The notes: generated from the sequence alone by a model not told the origin. 64,000 nucleotides of DNA from Ruania zhangjianzhongii (GCF_008000995.1 NZ_CP042828.1:1240001-1304000), one strand, 5' to 3'. Counted from the stretch's first letter, positions 51,194 through 60,445 are shown. Program-made: numbers and translations.

Positions 51194-51631
51194 TCAGCCG
51201 CCGAGCTGGTCGAGCACCTTCGCCACCCGTCGGGCCTTGGTCTCGGCAGCCTTCGCCTCGGCGACGCTGCGGGCGGACTCCTTGCGGCGACTGTAGGACC
51301 AGCCGGCGAACGCCTCGGTCAGTCCGGCGCCGGTGAGGGCGTCGGACAGCTCGCCGGGCAGGTCGACAGTGCGCTCGGCCTGGTCCGGTGCGATCGCCGC
51401 CTCCACCTCGTCACCGGTCTGCACGCCGAGCTGGGCGCGGGCCGCCTTGCTCATCCCGATCAGATTCTCACCACCCATCCGGGCCAGCCGGAGTCGGGCG
51501 GTCCTGCCGGCGATGGTCACGGTCACCGGTGCGGTCTTCGCCGTGCCGAGCTCGGCGACCTGGTCGTCGGTGAGCACGATCGCGGCGGCCGGGCCGCGAG
51601 CAGCGAGGGTGGTGCGCATGGTCAGGGTCAT
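51194..51631 (-). CDS. YdeI/OmpD-associated family protein (DUF1905-like)
   Basis: A 145-residue protein. The first 85 residues form a small beta-barrel-like DUF1905 domain (TLAARGPAAAIVLTDDQVAELG, PVTVTIAGRTARLRLARMGGENLIGMSKAARAQLGVQTGDEVEAAIAPD) and the rest is the OmdA helical motif (LSDALTGAGLTEAFAGWSYSRRKESARSVAEAKAAETKARRVAKVL). Family members are linked to bacteriocin protection without a known mechanism. Its ATG overlaps the DoxX stop (ATGA), so it is the second gene of that unit. Confidence 0.85.
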   Translation of the reverse strand: MTLTMRTTLAARGPAAAIVLTDDQVAELGTAKTAPVTVTIAGRTARLRLARMGGENLIGMSKAARAQLGVQTGDEVEAAIAPDQAERTVDLPGELSDALTGAGLTEAFAGWSYSRRKESARSVAEAKAAETKARRVAKVLDQLGG

Positions 51632-52146
51632 CGTTGCTCCTGAAGGTGTGGAGCACCGATTCTAGCGACCGCGGTGCGGGCGGTAGCTGACTGCCGGTGC
51701 GTGCGCCACCGGTGCCCCAGCACAGTGCCGGTCGCGCCGAGGAAGAGGACCTGGAGGATCGTTCGGGGAACGAGCTGGTCCCACCACGGCAGGTCGGCGC
51801 CAGTGAGGGCAAGGTGCACGTTGGCCGGAAACATCACCACGAGGAGCAGGGTCAGGCCGGCGGAGGCGGGCAGCACCGTCCGGGACCAGAGCAGCCCCAC
51901 CGCCCCGGCGATCTCCGCGATGCCGGTCAGGGTGATGATCAGATCGGGCGCCGGGACCCACGCCGGCACCATTGCGACCAGGTCGGCGCGCATACCGACG
52001 AAGTGCGAGATGCCGGTCATGGCGAACATCGCGGCCAGCCCGCCGCGCAGCGCCAGGGGCACGCTCCGCAGCTGTGGCCGCCACCGGGCCCGACCGAGGA
52101 TCAGCAGCACGCCGGTCACTGCTACCAGGGCGATCAGCGGGGCCAT
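51628..52146 (-). CDS. DoxX-family membrane protein
   Basis: A 172-residue protein with four or five TM helices (MAPLIALVAVTGVLLILGRA, LRGGLAAMFAMTGISHFVG, LTGIAEIAGAVGLLWSRTVLPASAGLTLLLVVMFPANVHLAL), including the GISHF and FPANVHLAL sequences of the DoxX/DUF417-like group. The frame can extend to TTG 52191, but that codon overlaps the operator; ATG 52144-52146 is used. Coupled to the YdeI-type gene. Two TetR-type operators precede it. Confidence 0.85.
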   Translation of the reverse strand: MAPLIALVAVTGVLLILGRARWRPQLRSVPLALRGGLAAMFAMTGISHFVGMRADLVAMVPAWVPAPDLIITLTGIAEIAGAVGLLWSRTVLPASAGLTLLLVVMFPANVHLALTGADLPWWDQLVPRTILQVLFLGATGTVLGHRWRTHRQSATARTAVARIGAPHLQEQR

Positions 52147-52177
52147 CTCCACACACCTCACTAGGCCAACGAGCAAT

Positions 52178-52229
52178 CTTGTCACTGACAAGACTAGGAG
52201 TGAGATGAGAAACTTGTCAATGACAAGTT
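52178..52229 (-). promoter_or_regulatory. Two TTGTCA-n-TGACAA operators before doxX
   Basis: CTTGTCACTGACAAG (52178-52192) and AACTTGTCAATGACAAGTT (52211-52229) are perfect palindromes with centres 35 bp apart. They lie between the TetR gene and doxX, so the TetR protein is the likely ligand. Confidence 0.8.
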
Positions 52230-52247
52230 GCCTGGGCGGTGGTGTCA

Positions 52248-52336
52248 GTCAGGCGTGGCGTGGGCCCGGGAGGTCCTGCGGCCGGTCAGGCGTGGCGTGG
52301 GCCCGGGAGGTCCTGCGGCCGGTCAGGCGTGGCGTG
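52248..52336. repeat. 37-bp tandem repeat, 2.4 copies
   Basis: Units 52248-52284 and 52285-52321 are identical (GTCAGGCGTGGCGTGGGCCC at the start), and a third copy is cut at 52336. The last codons and the stop of the TetR gene lie inside the repeat. Confidence 0.92.
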
Positions 52337-52900
52337 AGCTCCGAACAGGAACGTGGAGATGGAGCGAAAGGCCTGCTCCGGCGACTCGCCGAGGCCGGGA
52401 GGCAGCATCTGCTGCAGCCAGAGCGTGGTGAAGCCGTGCACCAGGGACCACGCGCTGATCCGCGCCAGTTCCGGATCCGCACCGCGGCGTTCAGGCGGCA
52501 GTGCGGCGACGCCATGGCGCAGTGCCGCTCCGGCTCGTTGCTGTGCCGCAACGAGCGCGGGGTCGTCGCTGCGATAGAGGTCTGGGCGGAACATCACGTC
52601 GAAATGGGCGCGATGTCCGGTGGCGAAGGAGACATAGGCGGCACCCAGCCGGTAGATATCGGCCGGCGGATGGGCAGCCTCCAACTCGTCCGCCAACAGG
52701 TCGAAGCCTTCGGCTGCCATCGCGGTGAGCAGGCCAGTCTTGTCTGCGAAGTGGTGCGCAGGTGCGGCATGGGAGACCCCGGCTCGGCGTGCCAGATCGC
52801 GCAGGCTGACCGCTGCCGTTCCGCTCTCTTCGACCACATCCACCGCCGCTGCCAGTAGCGCGCGGCGCAGGTTTCCGTGGTGGTACGGTCGCTCGTCCAT
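52286..52900 (-). CDS. TetR-family transcriptional regulator
   Basis: A 204-residue regulator: YHHGNLRRALLAAAVDVVEESGTAAVSLRDLARRAGVSHAAPAHHFADKTGLLTAMAAEGF is the HTH with the PYHHGNL start typical of the WHG-domain subgroup. The C-terminal part (ISAWSLVHGFTTLWLQQMLPPG) also fits. ATG 52898-52900 follows GGAGG. The last 15 or so residues (TPDRPQDLPGPRHA) are coded by a 37-bp tandem repeat, so the natural C-terminus may have been altered. Located upstream of doxX in the same direction. Confidence 0.88.
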   Translation of the reverse strand: MDERPYHHGNLRRALLAAAVDVVEESGTAAVSLRDLARRAGVSHAAPAHHFADKTGLLTAMAAEGFDLLADELEAAHPPADIYRLGAAYVSFATGHRAHFDVMFRPDLYRSDDPALVAAQQRAGAALRHGVAALPPERRGADPELARISAWSLVHGFTTLWLQQMLPPGLGESPEQAFRSISTFLFGAHATPDRPQDLPGPRHA

Positions 52901-53049
52901 CCGGCCCTCCGTCCAACTAGACGTTGGCAAGACTACTGGTCGGGCGGCCGCGCGGTTCGCGGGTGTCCCTGCGGCCGGCGCACCGCCCGCAGGGACCGAC
53001 TAGCGGAATGGGCCGGTCCGCAGCGGCGGGAGTCGTTAGGGTGAGGTGC

Positions 53050-53910
53050 GTGACTGAGACGACTATTCCCCGCGTCGCGCTGCGCGACGGTAACGAGATC
53101 CCCCAGCTCGGTTACGGCGTCTGGCGCGTGCCGGACGACGAGGCGGAGACCGCCACCGCCGAGGCGCTCCGGGTGGGCTACCGGCTGATCGACACCGCTG
53201 CCGACTACGGCAACGAGGCGGGCGTGGGTCGCGCGATCGCCGCGTCCGGCCTCCCGCGGGACGAGCTGTTCGTCACCACCAAGCTGAACAACCCCGATCA
53301 GGGGTATGAGGCCACGCTGCGTGCCTTCGACGTCTCGATGGACAAGCTCGGCCTGGAGACTCTGGACCTGTACCTGATCCACTGGCCGTGCCCGCGCGCC
53401 GAGCTGTACGCCGAGTCCTGGAAGGCGTTCGTGGCGCTGGCCGAATCCGGACGGGTGCGATCGATCGGCGTCTCCAACTTCCACCGCGCGCACCTGGACC
53501 GGATCATCGACGAGACCGGCGTGACTCCCGTGCTGAACCAGATCGAGGTGCACCCCTACCTGCAGCAGAACGAGATGCGCGGGATCAACTCCTCCCACCA
53601 GATCGTCACCGAGGCATGGTCCCCGCTGGGGTCGGGGCACGGGCTGCTGAACGACCCGGTGCTGGCCCAGATCGCCCAGCGGCACGAGGCCACTGTGGCT
53701 CAGGTCGTGCTTGCCTGGCACCTGCAGGTCGGCAACGTGGTGATCCCCAAGTCCGTGACGCCGTCGCGGATCGCAGAGAACTTCCAGGCGCCCAAGGTGA
53801 GGCTCACGGCCGAGGACCTGGCGCAGATCGAGACCGTGGACTCCGGCACCCGCTACGGCGGAAACCCGGACACCGCGCACTTCGGCATGCCGGAGTTCGC
53901 CGACCACTGA
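53050..53910 (+). CDS. Aldo/keto reductase
   Basis: A 286-residue NADPH-dependent oxidoreductase (AKR5-like). Catalytic tetrad: Asp and Tyr in RLIDTAADYGNEAGVG, Lys in FVTTKLNN, His in YLIHWPCP. The (beta/alpha)8 landmarks IGVSNFHRAHLD, NQIEVHPYLQQNEM and the NADPH-binding VIPKSVTPSRIAENF are intact. GTG 53050 is 7 bases after TAGGGT, and GAGG also precedes it, so either leaderless or normal initiation is possible. The longer frame from 52924 lacks homology. Confidence 0.93.
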   Translation: MTETTIPRVALRDGNEIPQLGYGVWRVPDDEAETATAEALRVGYRLIDTAADYGNEAGVGRAIAASGLPRDELFVTTKLNNPDQGYEATLRAFDVSMDKLGLETLDLYLIHWPCPRAELYAESWKAFVALAESGRVRSIGVSNFHRAHLDRIIDETGVTPVLNQIEVHPYLQQNEMRGINSSHQIVTEAWSPLGSGHGLLNDPVLAQIAQRHEATVAQVVLAWHLQVGNVVIPKSVTPSRIAENFQAPKVRLTAEDLAQIETVDSGTRYGGNPDTAHFGMPEFADH

Positions 53911-53933
53911 GCGCTGGCGGCGAGCGCGCGGGA

Positions 53934-55712
53934 TCAGACCCAGCTCGGCAGCAGCATGTGCAGCCGCCAGAACCAGTACGGCACCCACTGGTTGGACCAG
54001 ATCGGCCAGTAGAACGCGGCCACCAGCACAGCCAGCACGACGATGCCGGCAGCCGTCCAGATACCCGGTCGTCGCTCGCGCAGGGGCCAGCTGGGCCTGC
54101 CCCACAGCGTCGCGATCGCGAAGGTGAGGGTCAGCGCCACGAACGGCGCCAGCGCCACCGTGTAGAAGGTGAAGATGGTGCGGTCGGTATAGGCGAACCA
54201 GGGAAGATACGTCGCCCCGTACCCGGCCAGGACCGCCCAGGCGCGCCAGTCCCGGTGCCGCACGGCCAGCCAGAGCACCAGCAGCAGCGCGAGCGCTCCG
54301 CCCCACCACAGGACCGGGTTGCCCACGGACGAGATTGCCCCGACGCACCGGCTGGCGCCGCACAGGTCCATCGAGGTGCCGTCCTCGACATCTCGCCAGG
54401 CGAACGAGGTGGGCCGCCACTGCACCAGCCAGCCGAGCGGGTGGGACATGTAGGTGTGCTCGGAGTCCAGGTTGTTGTGGAAGTCCCACATCTTCAGGTG
54501 GTACTCCCACCAGGAGTTCAGCCAGTCCGGCATCCAGGTGCGTTGTGGAACGTCGGCGACGGCGTTCACCTCGCTGGCCCACTGCCGGTTGTAGGAGTTC
54601 GGGTTCAGCCACCAGGGCAGCCAGGTGAGGACGTACACCGCCGCCGCAGTGGGGACGAGCACGAAGAACGCCCGGGCGCCGTCCCTGATCAGCCCGGCAC
54701 CGGCCCACAGCCGTACGGACACCTCCCGCCGCGCGGTGATCGACCACGCGACGGCCACCAGCCCGAACACGGCGAGGGCATAGATCCCGGACCACTTCAC
54801 CCCGCTGGCCAGGCCCAGGCACACCCCGGCCACCAGCAGCCAGCCGCGCAGTCCCGCTTTCGGGCCCCACGGGTCGGCATAGGAACCGCGGGTGGCCAAC
54901 TCGTCCGCGGCCAGGTGAGCGAGCCGTCTTCGGTGTGATTCCCGGTCCAGCAGCAGGGCCGCGAAGCCGGCCAGGATCCAGAACTGCAGGAAGATGTCCA
55001 GGATCGAGACCCGGGAGAGGGAGATGTGCGCACCGTCCACTGCGAGCAGCAGGGCGGCGGTGCAACCGAGCAGGTTCGAGGAGAACAGCCGGCGGGCGAT
55101 CCGGGCGAGGAGCAGCACGGACAGGGTGCCGATCACTGCGGCACTGATCCGCCAGCCCCACGGGTTCTCTGGGCCAAGCAGGCGCATCCCGATGGCGATC
55201 ATCCATTTGCCGACGCTCGGGTGCACCACGTAGTCGGCGGTGCGGTTGAGGTCGGAGAAGTCGCCGGCGGCGAAGTTCTCGTCCGGCTCCTCGTTCCAGT
55301 CCCCCTCGTAACCCAGCGTCAGCAGGGAGTAGGCCTGCTTGACGTAGTAGGTCTCGTCGAAGACCAGCCGGGCCGGCCGTTCCAGGTGCACCAGCCGGAG
55401 CACACCGGCCACCGCCGTCACCAGCAGAGCCCCGATCCAGCCCCAGAGCCGGGAGCCGGGGGCGGGGGAGAGGAGCCGATCGTGCAGTGCGGACCGGATC
55501 TCGGCGGCGCTGGTATGGGTGTTCGGGAGATCGGGACGGCCGGCCAACCTGCGTAGTTGCTGCCACCGGTCCGGGGCGCCGGCCGAGTGCCGGGCCGTGG
55601 CGAGGGTGCCTGGGGTTACCGAACCCGGCGGTACAGCATCAGGAGCGTTCCGGGCCGACGGCGTGACCTCGGTTGCGCGTGCCGACTCCCCCTGAGGGCC
55701 CTCTGCTCTCAC
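53934..55712 (-). CDS. pmt: Dolichyl/polyprenyl-phosphate-mannose--protein mannosyltransferase
   Basis: A 592-residue GT39 membrane enzyme that transfers mannose to Ser/Thr of exported proteins. After an 85-residue disordered start, TM1 (LWGWIGALLVTAVAGVLRLVHL) leads to the catalytic loop LVFDETYYVKQAYSLLTLGYEGDWNEE with Asp119-Glu120. Further marks are DYVVHPSVGKWMIAIGMRLLG and SHPLGWLVQWRPTSFAW. It ends in three or more TM helices. GTG 55712 lies 7 bases after TACACT (55720-55725), predicting a leaderless mRNA. Actinobacterial pmt genes commonly lie head-to-head with rsmI; here tdk is between them. Confidence 0.93.
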   Translation of the reverse strand: MRAEGPQGESARATEVTPSARNAPDAVPPGSVTPGTLATARHSAGAPDRWQQLRRLAGRPDLPNTHTSAAEIRSALHDRLLSPAPGSRLWGWIGALLVTAVAGVLRLVHLERPARLVFDETYYVKQAYSLLTLGYEGDWNEEPDENFAAGDFSDLNRTADYVVHPSVGKWMIAIGMRLLGPENPWGWRISAAVIGTLSVLLLARIARRLFSSNLLGCTAALLLAVDGAHISLSRVSILDIFLQFWILAGFAALLLDRESHRRRLAHLAADELATRGSYADPWGPKAGLRGWLLVAGVCLGLASGVKWSGIYALAVFGLVAVAWSITARREVSVRLWAGAGLIRDGARAFFVLVPTAAAVYVLTWLPWWLNPNSYNRQWASEVNAVADVPQRTWMPDWLNSWWEYHLKMWDFHNNLDSEHTYMSHPLGWLVQWRPTSFAWRDVEDGTSMDLCGASRCVGAISSVGNPVLWWGGALALLLVLWLAVRHRDWRAWAVLAGYGATYLPWFAYTDRTIFTFYTVALAPFVALTLTFAIATLWGRPSWPLRERRPGIWTAAGIVVLAVLVAAFYWPIWSNQWVPYWFWRLHMLLPSWV

Positions 55713-55841
55713 GCCGGACAGTGTATGGGCGTGCGCTGGCAGGATCGGCCTCGACCGAGATCGGCGCCCCGGCCGGGTCCGCGCCCGCCCGGGGCGCCGA
55801 TAGGCTGTGCCTCGCGTTGACGGCAGCGGAGGGAGGAGAGC

Positions 55842-56486
55842 GTGGCCAAGCTCCATTTCAAGTACGGCGCGATGAACAGTGGCAAGTCCGACACCCTGAT
55901 CAAGACGGCGTACAACTATCAGGAGCGGGGCCTGCGGATCGTGGTCGTGAAACCTGCGACCGACACGAAGTCCGATTCCGCAGTCGTGGCCCGCGGCGGG
56001 GCTTCTCGGGCGGTAGACATCCTCGCCCACGCCGGCGATGATCTGCGGGCCCTGATCCTGCAGGCGCAGGAGGGCAGCGGGGCATTCGCGGGGCTGTGGA
56101 ATCCCTCGGAGGACGAGCTGGCCACCGTCTCTTGCGTGCTGGTGGACGAGGCCCAGTTCCTCGAGGAGGAGCAGATCGACCAGCTCTTCGACGTGGCGAA
56201 GCGGGACGGGATCAGCGTGATCTGCTACGGCCTGCGCACCGATTTCCTCGCCCGGGTGTTTCCGGGCTCGCGGCGGCTGTTCGAGCTGGCCGACAACTTC
56301 GAGAAGCTGCCGACGATGTGCCGCTGCGGTTCGCAGGCAGAGTTCAACTGCCGCCGGTCCGGGGACAACTTCGTGTTCGAGGGGGACGCCGTCGCGATCG
56401 ACGGCGAGGATGTGATCAGCTACGAGTCGCTGTGCGGCGCATGCTACCGCCGGGAGCGGGACCGGGCGATGAAGGCGGCACTGTGA
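55842..56486 (+). CDS. tdk: Thymidine kinase
   Basis: A 214-residue type II thymidine kinase for the salvage of thymidine to dTMP. P-loop GAMNSGKS (9-16), Walker-B-like [16 protein letters not shown] with the catalytic Glu region, lasso loop with zinc-binding Cys (PTMCRCG...CGACYRRE) and YESLC. GTG 55842 with GGGAGGAG upstream. It is the first gene of a short operon with rsmI. Confidence 0.95.
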   Translation: MAKLHFKYGAMNSGKSDTLIKTAYNYQERGLRIVVVKPATDTKSDSAVVARGGASRAVDILAHAGDDLRALILQAQEGSGAFAGLWNPSEDELATVSCVLVDEAQFLEEEQIDQLFDVAKRDGISVICYGLRTDFLARVFPGSRRLFELADNFEKLPTMCRCGSQAEFNCRRSGDNFVFEGDAVAIDGEDVISYESLCGACYRRERDRAMKAAL

Positions 56487-56529
56487 TCAGGCGGAGCGCC
56501 GCGGCGACGGTCACGGACGGAGGGGCGGC

Positions 56530-57372
56530 GTGAGTGACCGGACCGGCGCTGGTGTCATCGTGCTCGCCGCCACCCCGATCGGTGACGTCGAGGACGCCTC
56601 GGCCCGGCTCGTCCGTCTGCTCGGCGAAGCCGACCTGATCGCCGCCGAAGACACCCGGCGGCTGCGCGCGCTGGCCAGTCGGCTCGGCGTGCAGGTCAGT
56701 GCCCGGGTGCTCAGCTACCACGAGCACAACGAACAGGCCCGGGCCGACGCCGTGCTCCAGGTCGCCGCGGACGGCGGCACAGTGCTCGTGGTCACCGATG
56801 CCGGGATGCCCGCCGTCTCCGATCCCGGGTTCCGGTTGGTCCGGGCCGCCGCCGAGGCCGGTGTCCGAGTGACCGCCGCCCCCGGGCCCAGTGCTGCGCT
56901 GACCGCGCTGGCACTCTCCGGGCTACCCAGTGACCGGTTCTGCTTCGAGGGCTTCCTGCCCCGCAAGCCGGGGGAGCGGGACCGGATGCTGGCCGAGCTC
57001 GCCGAGGAGCGGCGCACGATGATCTTCTTCGAGTCCCCGCACCGGATCGCCGCCGCGCTGGCAGCGATGGCGGCGGCGTTCGGCGCGGACCGGGACGCGG
57101 CGGTCTGCCGGGAACTCACCAAGACCTATGAGGAGATCCGCCGCGGGCCGCTGGCCGAGCTCGTCGACTGGGCGGCCGGGCAGGTGCGCGGTGAGCTGAG
57201 CATCGTGGTGGCCGGCGCCGACCCCGCCCCGCCGCAGGTCGAGGACCTGGTGGCCGAGGTGCTGCGCCGGACCGCTGAGGGGCAGCGGCTGAAAGAGGCC
57301 ACGGCCCAGGTGTCGGTGCGTGCGGGGGTCAGCCGCCGGGAGCTGTACGAGGCCGCGCTGCGCGCCCGCTGA
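56530..57372 (+). CDS. rsmI: 16S rRNA (cytidine(1402)-2'-O)-methyltransferase
   Basis: A 280-residue methyltransferase of the tetrapyrrole-methylase fold that modifies C1402 of 16S rRNA. Landmarks are [99 protein letters not shown] and [12 protein letters not shown], then [17 protein letters not shown] 56530 has GGAGGGG at proper spacing. 43 bases after tdk. Confidence 0.95.
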   Translation: MSDRTGAGVIVLAATPIGDVEDASARLVRLLGEADLIAAEDTRRLRALASRLGVQVSARVLSYHEHNEQARADAVLQVAADGGTVLVVTDAGMPAVSDPGFRLVRAAAEAGVRVTAAPGPSAALTALALSGLPSDRFCFEGFLPRKPGERDRMLAELAEERRTMIFFESPHRIAAALAAMAAAFGADRDAAVCRELTKTYEEIRRGPLAELVDWAAGQVRGELSIVVAGADPAPPQVEDLVAEVLRRTAEGQRLKEATAQVSVRAGVSRRELYEAALRAR

Positions 57373-57405
57373 GTGCGCCAGCTGACCCCGCCCACCAACC
57401 GATGC

Positions 57406-58119
57406 TCAGGCCCCCAGCGACATCGGCAGCATCGCCAGCGAGATCACCACGAAGATCGCGCAGATCGCGAGGCAGATCAGCGTCGGCACTCGGCGCCGGT
57501 GCAGCACGGTGCGGGCGATCCACTGGCCGACAGGCAACGTGACCATACCGGCGAAGATTGCCACGATGGTCAGCAGCCACGGATCGATGCCCATGGCCAG
57601 GCAGGAGACATAGGCCAACCCGGCGAACAGGGCGGTGCCGACCAACCAGACGAGCTTGCCCATGCCCTCGAAGTCGATCTTGCGCACCAGGTACAGCAGT
57701 CCCACCAGGATCTCGGCGTAGATCGCTACGCCGAGCACGATGAACCCGGCGCCGGCGAGAGCGGCCTGCACCGCGGCTCCGCTCTGGCTGAGGAACGGCA
57801 GCACCGCGGACAGCGCCAGGCCGATCAGTCCGAAGCCTGCCGGGTAGGTCACCCAGTACGAGGTCAGCCCGTGCCACCGGCTCGCCTCGCGGCGCGGATC
57901 GGCGGGAGAGGGCGGGCCATAGTCGGCAGGCGGTACGCCGTAGCTGGTGGCCGGAGCCGGAGCCGGGGCCGGGGCCGGGGCCGGGGTGGCGTCGTAGCCG
58001 GGCGCCGGGGTGGCGTCGGCAGGGGGTACGTCGTAGCCGGGCGCCGGGGTGGCATCGACCGGCGAGTACGGCACGGCCGGTGGTGGGGTCTGGTCTGGGG
58101 CTGGGGCGGGTGTGGTCAC
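57406..58119 (-). CDS. Membrane protein with Pro/Ala-rich N-terminus
   Basis: A 237-residue protein of unknown function. Residues 1-75 are a disordered Pro/Ala/Asp repeat region (DATPAPGYDVPPADATPAPG, APAPAPAPAPA). Residues 85-237 hold about five TM helices (TYPAGFGLIGLALSAVLPFL, LAGAGFIVLGVAIYAEILVGLLYLV, LVWLVGTALFAGLAYVSCLAMG, and two more). GTG 58119 lies 8 bases after a TACGCT hexamer. Convergent with rsmI. Confidence 0.75.
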   Translation of the reverse strand: MTTPAPAPDQTPPPAVPYSPVDATPAPGYDVPPADATPAPGYDATPAPAPAPAPAPATSYGVPPADYGPPSPADPRREASRWHGLTSYWVTYPAGFGLIGLALSAVLPFLSQSGAAVQAALAGAGFIVLGVAIYAEILVGLLYLVRKIDFEGMGKLVWLVGTALFAGLAYVSCLAMGIDPWLLTIVAIFAGMVTLPVGQWIARTVLHRRRVPTLICLAICAIFVVISLAMLPMSLGA

Positions 58120-58174
58120 AAGCGCTCAGCGTAGAGGGCGCGGGCCCGAAGAGCGATGGGCAGAAGGACCCGTC

Positions 58175-58750
58175 TCAGCCGTCCGTGGAGCGGATGATCC
58201 GGACCCCCGCGGCCGCCATCGCCTCGCGCGCTACCGCACCCTGCTCCGCGGTGACCGGCACGGTCAGATCGCCCAGCACCCGGGTGCCCAGCCCTTCGGC
58301 GACGGCATCCAACGCGGTCTCCTTCACACAGTGCGACTCGGCGATGCCCACCACGTCCACCTCGGTGACCCCGGCCCGGGTGAGGATCTGTGCCAAGGAG
58401 GCTCCGCCGTCGTCCACACCCTCGAAACCCGAGTACGCCGCGGCGTACGCCCCCTTCTTCACCGACGCATCCGGGGCGAGGTGGGCCAGCGCCGGGTGCA
58501 GCTCCGCCTCCGGTGTGCCCGCCACCCCGTGCGGCGGCCAGGTGTCGACGAAGTCCGGAGTCTCGGAGAAATGCGCACCGGGGTCGATGTGCCAGTCCTG
58601 GGTGGTCACCACCAGGTCATAGCTGTTCCGGTGGTTGGCCGCATACCCGGCGATTGCCTCGGCGACGGCGTTCCCTCCGTCCACAGCGAGCGCGCCACCC
58701 TCGCAGAACGTGGGCTGAACATCGACCACCAGCAGCGCGCGCGAAGCCAT
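58175..58750 (-). CDS. Nicotinamidase-like cysteine hydrolase (isochorismatase family)
   Basis: A 191-residue hydrolase with LLVVDVQPTFCEGGALAV (catalytic Asp10), TTQDWHIDPGAHFS (metal-type Asp/His), the Lys in ASVKKGAYAAAYSGFEG, and VDVVGIAESHCVKETALDA (nucleophile Cys). These residues fit nicotinamidase/PncA, which turns nicotinamide into nicotinate for NAD recycling. Length is close to PncA. A function on another amide is possible. Divergent from the SDR gene across 34 bases. Confidence 0.88.
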   Translation of the reverse strand: MASRALLVVDVQPTFCEGGALAVDGGNAVAEAIAGYAANHRNSYDLVVTTQDWHIDPGAHFSETPDFVDTWPPHGVAGTPEAELHPALAHLAPDASVKKGAYAAAYSGFEGVDDGGASLAQILTRAGVTEVDVVGIAESHCVKETALDAVAEGLGTRVLGDLTVPVTAEQGAVAREAMAAAGVRIIRSTDG

Positions 58751-58784
58751 ACAGTCACTGTGCCACGCCAACTACGCTGAGGCC

Positions 58785-59555
58785 ATGCCGACCGCCCTCG
58801 TCACCGGTGCCTCCTCCGGGATCGGACTGACCTTCGCCCGCCATCTCGCTCAGCGAGGCCTCAGCCTGGTGCTGGTAGCCCGCCGCACCGGCCGGCTCGA
58901 GCAGGTGGCGGCCGAGTGCCACGCGATGGGCGCCCCCGAGGTGGAGGTGCTCGGTGCGGACCTGGGCACCGAGGCCGGTATCGAGGCGGTGGCCGAGCGA
59001 CTGCGCACCGGTGATGTGCACACGCTGGTGAACAATGCCGGCCTGTCCGTGGGCAAGGAGTTCGGCGAGGCCGGGATCGACGAGCTCAGCGGTCAGCTGC
59101 GGGTGAACGTCGAGGCCGTGCTCCGGCTGAGCCACGCGGTGCTGCCGAGCCTGACGGCCCGCGGCGCCGGTGCGATCATCAACATCGCGTCGATCGCGGG
59201 GCTGCTCCCCGGGCGAGGCAGCACCTACTCGGCCAGCAAGGCCTGGGTGATCAGCTTCACCGAGGGGCTGGCAGCCGATCTGGCCGGTACCGGGGTGCGG
59301 GTACAGGCGCTCTGCCCGGGTTTTGTGCGCACCGAGTTCCACGAGTCGGCCGGGATCGACATGCGCCGCACCCCGGACTGGCTGTACGTGGACGCCGACC
59401 ACCTGGTAGCCACCTCGTTGCGCGATCTGGCCCGCGGCACCGTGCTCAGCGTGCCCGGCGCCCAGTACGCCGCCATCGCGACCGCCTCCCGGCTGGTGCC
59501 ACGCTCGCTGTTGCGCCGGCTGGCGGCCGGGGTGAAGTCGAGGGGTCGGGACTGA
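58785..59555 (+). CDS. Short-chain dehydrogenase/reductase
   Basis: A 256-residue classical SDR: cofactor loop TALVTGASSGIGLTFARHLAQRG, LVARRTGRLE (Arg suggests NADPH), LVNNAGLSV, catalytic Ser in INIASIAGLLPGRGSTYSASKAWVISF with Tyr-x-x-x-Lys as YSASK, and LCPGFVRTEF. Start at 58785, 6 bases after TACGCT (58773-58778). First gene of a three-gene unit; its stop overlaps the next ATG by one base. Confidence 0.92.
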   Translation: MPTALVTGASSGIGLTFARHLAQRGLSLVLVARRTGRLEQVAAECHAMGAPEVEVLGADLGTEAGIEAVAERLRTGDVHTLVNNAGLSVGKEFGEAGIDELSGQLRVNVEAVLRLSHAVLPSLTARGAGAIINIASIAGLLPGRGSTYSASKAWVISFTEGLAADLAGTGVRVQALCPGFVRTEFHESAGIDMRRTPDWLYVDADHLVATSLRDLARGTVLSVPGAQYAAIATASRLVPRSLLRRLAAGVKSRGRD

Positions 59556-60445
59556 TGCGCGCACCGGCTGCCGTCGCGCAGCTCCCGCCGCGGCGGATCG
59601 GGGCCCGGGAGTTCGACTTCGCCCGCCAGGTGGCGGTGATGGCGATCGTGAACCGCACCCCGGACTCCTTCTATGACAACGGCCGCACCTATGCACTTCA
59701 GGCGGCGGTGGACTCCGCGCTGCGTGCCGCGGCCGAAGGTGCGGACTGGGTGGATATCGGCGGGATGGCGTTCTCCCCGGACACCGCCGAGATCAGCCCT
59801 GCCGAGGAACTGGACCGGGTGCTCGGGGTGATCGAAGCGGTCCGCGCGGCCAGTGATGTGGTGATCTCGGTGGACACCCAGCGGCCCGAGGTGGCCCGGG
59901 CGTGCGTGGCCGCCGGTGCGGACGTGGTCAACGACACCACCGGGCTGCGGGTGGCGGGGATGGCCGAGGTGGTCGCCGAGACCGGGGCTGCCGTGGTGAT
60001 TGCGCACTCGGTGGCCGAACCGCACCAGCACCTTCCTCGGCCGCAGTACACCGATGTGGTGGCCGAGGTGGCCGAGTTCCTCGGCCGGCAGGTGCAGCTC
60101 GCGCTGGACGCCGGCGTGCCGGAGGAGGCGATCATCATCGATCCGGGGCACGACCTGAACAAGAACACCCGACACTCCCTGGAGCTGGTCCGCCGGCTGG
60201 ACGAGATCACCGGGATCGGGCCGCCGACGCTGGTGGCGCTCTCGAACAAGGACTTCATCGGGGAGGCCCTGGGCCGCGATCGCGGGGAGCGGGTCTCCGG
60301 CACTCTGGCGGCCACGGCGATGTGCGTGGAGCGGGGCGCCCGGATCGTGCGCGCGCACGAGGTGGCGGCCACTGTGGACGCGGTGCGGATGACCGAGGCG
60401 GTGCTCGGGCTGCGGGAGCCCGCATGGTTGAGGCACAACGTATGA
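59555..60445 (+). CDS. Dihydropteroate synthase family protein (FolP2-like)
   Basis: A 296-residue TIM-barrel protein of the pterin-binding family. Blocks are VAVMAIVNRTPDSFYDNGRTY (usually xNVTPDSFSDGG), WVDIGGMAFSPDTAEISPAEELDRV (usual D-I-GGxSTRPG changed), VVISVDTQRPEVARACVAAGADVVNDTTGL and AIIIDPGHDLNKNTRHSLELVRRL. The changed pterin- and pyrophosphate-binding loops resemble mycobacterial FolP2, which is inactive as a DHPS. A true folate role is doubtful. It overlaps both neighbours by stop/start contacts. Confidence 0.85.
   Translation: MRAPAAVAQLPPRRIGAREFDFARQVAVMAIVNRTPDSFYDNGRTYALQAAVDSALRAAAEGADWVDIGGMAFSPDTAEISPAEELDRVLGVIEAVRAASDVVISVDTQRPEVARACVAAGADVVNDTTGLRVAGMAEVVAETGAAVVIAHSVAEPHQHLPRPQYTDVVAEVAEFLGRQVQLALDAGVPEEAIIIDPGHDLNKNTRHSLELVRRLDEITGIGPPTLVALSNKDFIGEALGRDRGERVSGTLAATAMCVERGARIVRAHEVAATVDAVRMTEAVLGLREPAWLRHNV

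Noticed and set aside
52248-52336. CRISPR-like array
   Set aside because: The repeats are head-to-tail without spacers and there are no cas genes.
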